Positions 59,500 through 64,000 of a stretch of 64,000 nt of DNA are shown here, in pieces (the first letter of the stretch is position 1; each line of letters starts with the position of its first letter). The stretch lies in NCBI GenBank assembly GCA_964547105.1, contig CAZJLO010000001.1, positions 62,001 through 126,000 of the forward strand. Reading direction: 5' to 3'. The translations under genes were made by a program, and so were the position numbers. The notes under the pieces were generated by a model, which was not told where the DNA came from, made no database searches, and saw only the letters and a list, made by a program, of their open reading frames with translations. The DNA comes from RXOA01 sp964547105. Lineage in GTDB: Bacteria; Bipolaricaulota; Bipolaricaulia; UBA7950; UBA9294.

Positions 59500-59505
59500 A
59501 TTATA
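59500..59505 (-). promoter_or_regulatory. -10 box of two-component operon
   Basis: TATAAT on the minus strand, 8 nt (GGGGAGTT) before ATG 59491. No good -35 is seen at 16-18 bp. Short or leaderless 5' end predicted. Confidence 0.5.
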
Positions 59506-59755
59506 GAGATCTACGCCGCCGACGTCTCGGACCCGCACGTCCCGACGCGCCTTCATCCCGGATCAGCCGATGCTCTAAGGCTCCATCACGATGAGCCATC
59601 ATATTCCACGATAGTCGGAAGGCGTGAAGAGCATGTGGCGATTTGATGGGCAGGCGATGACCGATGATCGGTCGTTGCCTGTCCGAGGCCGCTCAACTAC
59701 CATAGTTGATGAAACGACATTGGGCTTGGCAAGCGAGAGCGGAAAAGGAGACCCA

Positions 59756-60829
59756 TTGAAGCGAATCCTCATTGTGTCCACCGAGGCGAATTCCGGGAAG
59801 AGCGTGCTGGCGTTGAGCATCGGCAGGTGGCTCAGGATGCAGGGGATGTCCTTTGCCTACATGAAGCCGATTAGCTACGAAGTCACCTACACATCCGGAG
59901 CGCCGCTTGACCGAGACGCGATGGCGATTCGTACGCTTCTTGGTTTGCAGGACAACCTCGCCGACATCGCACCTGTTCCGCTTGAAGGTCCGTTTCTTCG
60001 CGAGGCAATCGAATCCGGCGACCGGGGTTTTCGACAACGAATCACTGACTCGTTCCGTAGAATCACGGCCGATCGCGACGTGGCCCTGATCGAGGGGCGC
60101 CACTATCTCGGACTGGGGCTCGGTGCCGGTCTCAGCGATCTCGACCTCTCCGAACTGCTGGATGCGGATGTCGTCCTGCTGACCCGGTTTGACAGTGAGG
60201 AGGCCATCGATCGAATTCTATGTGCCGTTCGGCTTCTGCTGCCGGAGTCGAATCTGCTGGGGGTCGTCCTGAAAGAGGTCGCTCTCAATGCTCAGCTCGA
60301 GGTGGTGAACGAAGTGTTTGTTCCGTTTCTCGCAGATCGAGGAGCGGAAGTCCTCGGCATCCTCCCCTACGATGTACGGCTGCGATCCGTCCGCGTTCAA
60401 GAGATTGCCACGCGCCTCGCCGGAACCATCCTCACCCACGTGCCACTGGACCAAGCGGTGAGCCACTTCGTGGTCGGCGCATCAAACCCCGATACGGCAC
60501 TGCGCCAATTCCGCCGGACTCCCGAACTAGGGGTGATCACCAGCGGAGATCGTCCCGATCTTCACGAAGCGGCGATGCGGGTTCCAGGGCTCCGATTGTT
60601 GATCCTCACGGAGAATCGCCGCCCGCCCCAATCGACAATCGACGAAGCCAATCAACGCGCTGTTCCCGTTCTGCTCGCCGGTCAAACGACCCTCGCCGTG
60701 GCATCCCTCTGCCAGAGCCTGCTTGATCGAACGTGGATCAAGCCGGGGGAGATTCTCGAGTATGCGATCGAGTCGTTCTTGTCCAATGTGGATATCGAGA
60801 GGTTGGTTGAGAAGGCCGTCGACCGCTAG
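59756..60829 (+). CDS. BioD-like/DRTGG-domain protein (phosphotransacetylase N-terminal type), 357 aa
   Basis: An N-terminal P-loop domain of the dethiobiotin-synthetase/AAA_26 type (ILIVSTEANSGKSVLALSIG) followed by a region like the DRTGG domain found in front of phosphate acetyltransferases in Pta. The acetyltransferase domain itself is missing. Stand-alone versions are thought to regulate acetyl-CoA/acetyl-phosphate metabolism. TTG 59756 is set by AAAAGGAG; an upstream frame from 59624 is not needed. Confidence 0.8.
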   Translation: MKRILIVSTEANSGKSVLALSIGRWLRMQGMSFAYMKPISYEVTYTSGAPLDRDAMAIRTLLGLQDNLADIAPVPLEGPFLREAIESGDRGFRQRITDSFRRITADRDVALIEGRHYLGLGLGAGLSDLDLSELLDADVVLLTRFDSEEAIDRILCAVRLLLPESNLLGVVLKEVALNAQLEVVNEVFVPFLADRGAEVLGILPYDVRLRSVRVQEIATRLAGTILTHVPLDQAVSHFVVGASNPDTALRQFRRTPELGVITSGDRPDLHEAAMRVPGLRLLILTENRRPPQSTIDEANQRAVPVLLAGQTTLAVASLCQSLLDRTWIKPGEILEYAIESFLSNVDIERLVEKAVDR

Positions 60830-60883
60830 CCGCCGTCCTTCTCTCGATCCGGCACCTCGCCTCTGCCGCCATTAGATCACGGA

Positions 60884-61303
60884 CTAAGCGGACTCGCTGA
60901 TCATGTACTCACTGGTGATGGCTGCAACCCCGGCAAGCGTATTGGCGATCGGGCAGTACTTCGAGAGTGACAGCTCAATCGCTCGCTCGATGTTCTCAGC
61001 CGGAATCCGTCCCTCCACGTGATACACAAGGTGGATCCGCGTGATCACCTTGGGGTACTCTGCGGCCCGCTCATCCTCCACGGTGATTCGCAGAGACTCC
61101 GCCGGGGTCTTCATTTTCTTGAGGACGGAGACCACATCCATCCCCGTACACCCACCGAGAGAAGCAAGAAGAACCTCCACCGGACGTGCGGCCTCGTCGC
61201 TGCCTCCTGACGTTACCGCTGCATCCATCACCACAGGGTGTCCACTTGCACCACGCCCGACGAACTTCATTCCGCCCTCATGAACGACGTTTGTGATTCC
61301 CAT
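60884..61303 (-). CDS. OsmC/Ohr-family peroxiredoxin-like protein, 139 aa
   Basis: OsmC fold; peroxidatic Cys in LGGCTGMDVVSVL and a resolving-type Cys in SKYCPIANTL. Members reduce organic hydroperoxides or bind persulfides. ATG 61303 has GGGAGGA. It is transcribed divergently from an ArsR/glutaredoxin pair across a shared palindrome, so it is probably under that regulator. Confidence 0.92.
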   Translation of the reverse strand: MGITNVVHEGGMKFVGRGASGHPVVMDAAVTSGGSDEAARPVEVLLASLGGCTGMDVVSVLKKMKTPAESLRITVEDERAAEYPKVITRIHLVYHVEGRIPAENIERAIELSLSKYCPIANTLAGVAAITSEYMISESA

Positions 61304-61320
61304 CGAATCCTCCCAATATA

Positions 61321-61338
61321 CAAATATTTCAATACTTG
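61321..61338. promoter_or_regulatory. palindromic operator between osmC-like and arsR-like genes
   Basis: CAAATATT-TC-AATACTTG, an 8-2-8 inverted repeat with one mismatch, in an A+T-rich spacer. It abuts the osmC TATATT box (61315-61320) and overlaps the -35 TTGACT (61336-61341) of the arsR promoter (16 bp to TACCAT at 61358-61363). The layout predicts repression of both genes by the ArsR protein. Confidence 0.65.
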
Positions 61339-61390
61339 ACTTTTTTGATAATTCGGTTACCATTCTACCGGAATCGCAGAAGGAGCGCCA

Positions 61391-61678
61391 ATGGCCGTGC
61401 ATGATGAATATCTACGTGAATGGAGCGACCGATTCGCCTCGCTGGCAAGTGAGCCACGCCTTCGAATCGTCGATCTCCTATCGAACGGACAGCTCCACTG
61501 TCAAGAGGTGATTGGAAAAATGAAACTCAGTCAGCCCGCGGTTTCCTATCATCTTGGGAAGCTGGAGAGAGCGGGGATTTTGATCAAGCAGCGAAATGGA
61601 GCAAGGAACTGCTATCAGCTCAGCGATACCGCGCAGGAGCTGGTGCGGATGATGAAGAAGGAGGGATCTTCAAGATGA
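61391..61678 (+). CDS. ArsR-family transcriptional regulator, 95 aa
   Basis: Winged helix: RFASLASEPRLRIVDLLSNG, recognition helix KLSQPAVSYHLGKLERAGIL, wing RNGARNCYQL. Cys residues at about 37 (HCQEV) and 74 (RNCYQ) could form a redox or persulfide sensor pair, but no classic metal-binding ELCVCD is present. ATG 61391 has AGAAGGAG. Coupled to the glutaredoxin gene by ATGA. Confidence 0.92.
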   Translation: MAVHDEYLREWSDRFASLASEPRLRIVDLLSNGQLHCQEVIGKMKLSQPAVSYHLGKLERAGILIKQRNGARNCYQLSDTAQELVRMMKKEGSSR

Positions 61679-61911
61679 AGACTGTGACTGTGTATACAAC
61701 ACCCACCTGCGGATGGTGCGGAGCCGTGAAGTCGTACCTGGAAGAGAAGAACATCACGTTCGATGAAGTCGATGTGTCCGTCGACATGGAGAAAGCCCGC
61801 CAGATGGTTGAAAAGAGTGGACAGTACGGCGTTCCGGTCGTTGACATCGATGGTGACATCGTCGTCGGGTTCGATCGGGCCAAACTGGACTCGCTTCTCG
61901 CTGCGGCTTAG
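61675..61911 (+). CDS. glutaredoxin-like protein (CGWC), 78 aa
   Basis: Thioredoxin fold with active site TPTCGWCGAVKSYL, cis-Pro motif YGVPVVDIDG and GFDRAKLD. This is the short NrdH/YruB-like type found next to redox regulators. Likely reduces a partner disulfide, perhaps OsmC. Followed by a 13-bp inverted repeat. Confidence 0.93.
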   Translation: MKTVTVYTTPTCGWCGAVKSYLEEKNITFDEVDVSVDMEKARQMVEKSGQYGVPVVDIDGDIVVGFDRAKLDSLLAAA

Positions 61912-61926
61912 CCCATCCGAGCGACA

Positions 61927-61984
61927 TCCGCCGTTCGTACGAGGGGATCAAGTCACGAGACTTCCTCCCGATACGAACGGCGGA
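61927..61984. terminator. bidirectional terminator-like inverted repeat
   Basis: A perfect 13-bp repeat (61927-61939 and 61972-61984; core CCGCCGTTCGTA) between the convergent glutaredoxin and kinase genes, with a further CGAGG/CCTC inner match. T-runs are weak on both sides (GTTTCGTT). Confidence 0.6.
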
Positions 61985-61991
61985 GTTTCGT

Positions 61992-62582
61992 TCACGGAGC
62001 AAACAGAGGAAGCGGATCGAGACCTGCAATCTCGATTTCGTTTCGCGGTCGCACTCGCTTCACGCGATCTCGCTGTGCACGACGGCGGCGTGGTGCAATC
62101 GGAACAACATCCCCGACGATCCGGTCGAACCCTTCCGTCTCAAGGGGCGGTTCATAGAGATGGTAGAACACGTCAAACCTCTCCCTTTCGAACCCCGAGA
62201 CAACCAAATCCGGAAACGCTTCCGCCAATCCTTCAAGCTGCCTCTTCTTGCGCTCGTACAGCTCATCCGCCGACAACAGGCGCATCACGTAGGCAACCGT
62301 TTCCCGCCCGGCAAGCGATCCCACCTCGATCAAGCGGCGGCGTTCTTGCGCGGTGAGGTTCGTGTTGTCGACGCAAACGACTTCCGCTTCGGACTCGACC
62401 GTCTCGATCAGCGTCGAAGCAAAGATTCCTTCAACCGAGTCTTCAAACACGGGGTCGTAGTCACGGTGAAAAACCGTTCGCCGGATCACGTCCTTCGAGA
62501 CAACGACCCATTCCGGATGCTGCAGACGAAATGTGGTTTTCCCCGACCCGGACACCCCAACCAACACGACAAGCTGCCTCAT
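61992..62582 (-). CDS. P-loop kinase of AAA_33 / polynucleotide-kinase-like type, 196 aa
   Basis: Walker A GVSGSGKTTF at residues 9-18, SKDVIRRTVF, VVCVDNTNLTAQERRRLIE (the DNTN motif of this group) and VMRLLSADELYERKKR, like T4 Pnk-type kinases. The target (nucleic-acid 5' end or small molecule) cannot be told. ATG 62582 has a GGGGGAAG site and a promoter at 62609-62638. Confidence 0.85.
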   Translation of the reverse strand: MRQLVVLVGVSGSGKTTFRLQHPEWVVVSKDVIRRTVFHRDYDPVFEDSVEGIFASTLIETVESEAEVVCVDNTNLTAQERRRLIEVGSLAGRETVAYVMRLLSADELYERKKRQLEGLAEAFPDLVVSGFERERFDVFYHLYEPPLETEGFDRIVGDVVPIAPRRRRAQRDRVKRVRPRNEIEIAGLDPLPLFAP

Positions 62583-62608
62583 TGCTTCCCCCTCATGGAT
62601 TGCAGTCC

Positions 62609-62638
62609 AGTATCAGCAATCGGCAATGGATTGGTCAA
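62609..62638 (-). promoter_or_regulatory. promoter for P-loop kinase gene
   Basis: Minus strand TTGACC (62633-62638), 18 bp, GATACT (62609-62614). Nothing else is seen in the 199-bp space 62583-62781. Confidence 0.45.
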
Positions 62639-62781
62639 GCAAACGATCCGAAGCAACATACCTCATTGGAAGGGCGCTTCCGCGCCGGAGAAATGGGCCC
62701 GTTCCACCAAATCGTCTCCACAACCCGGTCGGACGAATCCGGTCGGTTTCGTCCGCAATTCGAGGCGGACAAACGCTCCGC

Positions 62782-63342
62782 CTACCCTTCCGGGGACGAT
62801 GACAAATCCGGCAGAAGCTCGATCCGCTGAACATTCTTCACCCAGTAGCTGCCCGCGGATTCGGCACCGTACTCCGCGTTGCTGACATCGCCGTCTTCGG
62901 GAAGCACGGCAATGCGCGGCCCGTCTTCCCACCGGGGAACGTCCACACCGTCGAACCCGTAGGCGAGAATCATCGGGTAGTCGGGATCCTCAACCCGCGA
63001 CCGTTCGATGCGGACGGCGTATCCGTCGACTGCGGTGACAATCACCGCGTCGTAGGCAACCTGCGTTCCGATCAACATCGATAGCCGGGCACCCCGATAG
63101 ATCCCGTGATCCCGCCAGTTTCCGTACTGGTTCTGGTATACGCCTTCTCGCTCGATTTCCCCGGCCGCCTTGGCGTCTTCAAGAGAAACACAGACAACCT
63201 TGCCATCAGGAAAGGCAATCTCAACCAGCGAATCCTCCCGCTCAATCAACGAACGCAGGACGACCGGTGCAAGAACCGCAAGCATGAGCACGGCGAGCGC
63301 CAACAACCAGCCGCGTCGAACCCTCTCCCGCCCTACATCCAT
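62782..63342 (-). CDS. exported molybdopterin-oxidoreductase-fold protein, 186 aa
   Basis: An N-terminal membrane segment (about 10-30, RGWLLALAVLMLAVLAPVV) anchors or exports it. The rest resembles the sulfite-oxidase-type molybdopterin-binding fold in miniature: DHGIYRGARLSMLIG, VTAVDGYAVRI, ILAYGFDG, and a final YWVKNVQRIEL. A conserved Mo-ligand Cys is not obvious, so cofactor binding is uncertain; this type often acts as a ligand-binding domain. ATG overlaps the EcfT stop by 10 bp. Confidence 0.65.
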   Translation of the reverse strand: MDVGRERVRRGWLLALAVLMLAVLAPVVLRSLIEREDSLVEIAFPDGKVVCVSLEDAKAAGEIEREGVYQNQYGNWRDHGIYRGARLSMLIGTQVAYDAVIVTAVDGYAVRIERSRVEDPDYPMILAYGFDGVDVPRWEDGPRIAVLPEDGDVSNAEYGAESAGSYWVKNVQRIELLPDLSSSPEG

Positions 63343-64000
63343 TGCAGCCTCCGTGCAAGAATACTTACCGCGATCAGCGCCGTCGCCAGCACGAGGAACG
63401 CGGTATCCGTGCCCGTCCATCGCAACGGGCGACTCCAGGTTCGGCGTTTGCTGGTTCCGAACGCCCTCCCTTTTAGGGACATGGTCACTGCATCCACACG
63501 AACCAACCCGGAGACAATCACCGGCACAAACGTGTAGTAGATCGCTCGCCGTAACTCGGACGGCCGCCGGTACGAGAACACAATCCCTCGAAGGCGCTGC
63601 GCTTCGCGCACCCGGGAGAGCTCTTGCGAGAAGAACGGGACGAACCGAAGGGCAAGGCTGAGGACGAACCCGAATCGATAGGGAATTCCGGCACGAATCA
63701 GAACATGGGTCAGCTCATCCGGATCCGTCAACGCGACAAACAACATGCTCGAAGAGAGGATGACGAGAAACCGCAACGCCATTTCGGCCCCCGCGACAAG
63801 TCCCTGATCCGTGATTCTGCCCAACAGGACAACGTGACCGATGTCAGTGGACAGTGCCTGAGAGACGAACAGAACAAGCGAAAACAGCACGACAAACCGC
63901 AGCTTCTTGGCAAAGATCAACATCGACCCCGTGAACCACTGAGCAACAGCAAAAACCAGAAGCAGCACGGCAAGCTTGACGCCAATACCAGGCGCAACCA
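63333..64000 (-). CDS. ecfT: energy-coupling factor transporter transmembrane protein EcfT (5' end outside window)
   Basis: The T component of an ECF vitamin/metal importer. Four to five helices and the coupling motifs REAQRLRG and SLKGRAFG (Ala-Arg-Gly-like) match EcfT/CbiQ. The frame stays open to the window end; GTG 63968 is possible but upstream codons (PGIGVKLAVLLL) look like the normal EcfT N-terminus, so it probably continues. ATPases would be expected upstream, outside the window. Confidence 0.88.
   Translation of the reverse strand, partial: VAPGIGVKLAVLLLVFAVAQWFTGSMLIFAKKLRFVVLFSLVLFVSQALSTDIGHVVLLGRITDQGLVAGAEMALRFLVILSSSMLFVALTDPDELTHVLIRAGIPYRFGFVLSLALRFVPFFSQELSRVREAQRLRGIVFSYRRPSELRRAIYYTFVPVIVSGLVRVDAVTMSLKGRAFGTSKRRTWSRPLRWTGTDTAFLVLATALIAVSILARRLQWM

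Overview
The window is dense, GC-rich bacterial DNA from an uncultured organism, most likely a metagenome scaffold: it contains a run of ten Ns whose flanks are misjoined. Gene content points to a bacterium with a cell wall (mraY) and probably an outer membrane: an LptC/LptA-like protein next to LptB, Lgt and Lnt for lipoproteins, a TatT-like protein, and a secreted protein ending in Phe. No single gene fixes the phylum. The mix (short-form AhcY, orphan 60-residue ferredoxin, nucleoside and TrpX-type transporters, BioD/DRTGG protein) would fit a deep-branching lineage such as Bipolaricaulota/Acetothermia, but that is a guess.

Layout. 1-9.9 kb: a TatT-like protein (cut by the edge), a ferredoxin, then a co-directional run of patatin, EamA exporter, ahcY, an S41 protease, gpsA, a geranylgeranyl-reductase-type flavoprotein and an O-antigen-ligase/TPR protein. 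The last is broken by the gap and by a foreign secF fragment. 10-12.6 kb: secA. 12.7-15.8 kb (minus strand): a TrpXYZ-type ABC operon preceded by what looks like a transcription attenuator, with a 34-codon leader peptide containing seven aromatic codons in a row and then a strong intrinsic terminator. 15.8-20.5 kb: hrcA-grpE-dnaK-dnaJ under a CIRCE-like operator. 20.5-27 kb: rdgB, secG, pyrG, lptC/lptB, lgt and lnt. 27-33 kb: a PKD/TolB-like lipoprotein, an ECF sigma factor with a CBM48-bearing membrane partner and a secreted protein, a degenerate-nuclease-like protein, mraY and tRNA-Leu(CAG). 33-37 kb: a Crp-family regulator, a PAS histidine kinase with an Rcp1-like regulator, and an unknown membrane-anchored protein.

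37.5-47.1 kb is a transport island: a BMP-type nucleoside ABC operon followed by a phnD-phnC-phnE-phnE-like operon whose two permeases both carry an N-terminal RDD domain. 47-55.9 kb: pyrimidine salvage (a pyrimidine-nucleoside phosphorylase and cdd, which fits the nucleoside importer), a frameshifted GNAT gene, an acyl-CoA synthetase, an unrecognised conserved protein, yigZ-ruvA-ruvX, and prfB. 56-64 kb: rsmI, a YkuK-like protein, an OmpR-type two-component system, a BioD/DRTGG protein, a divergent OsmC / ArsR-glutaredoxin redox module with a palindromic operator, a P-loop kinase, and an EcfT transporter subunit with a molybdopterin-fold partner.

Promoters are easy to read (many TTGnnn-17-TAnnnT). 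In several of them the -10 box lies only 6-9 nt before the start codon, which suggests that leaderless mRNAs are common here. Most starts inside operons have Shine-Dalgarno motifs or ATGA/GTGA overlaps.
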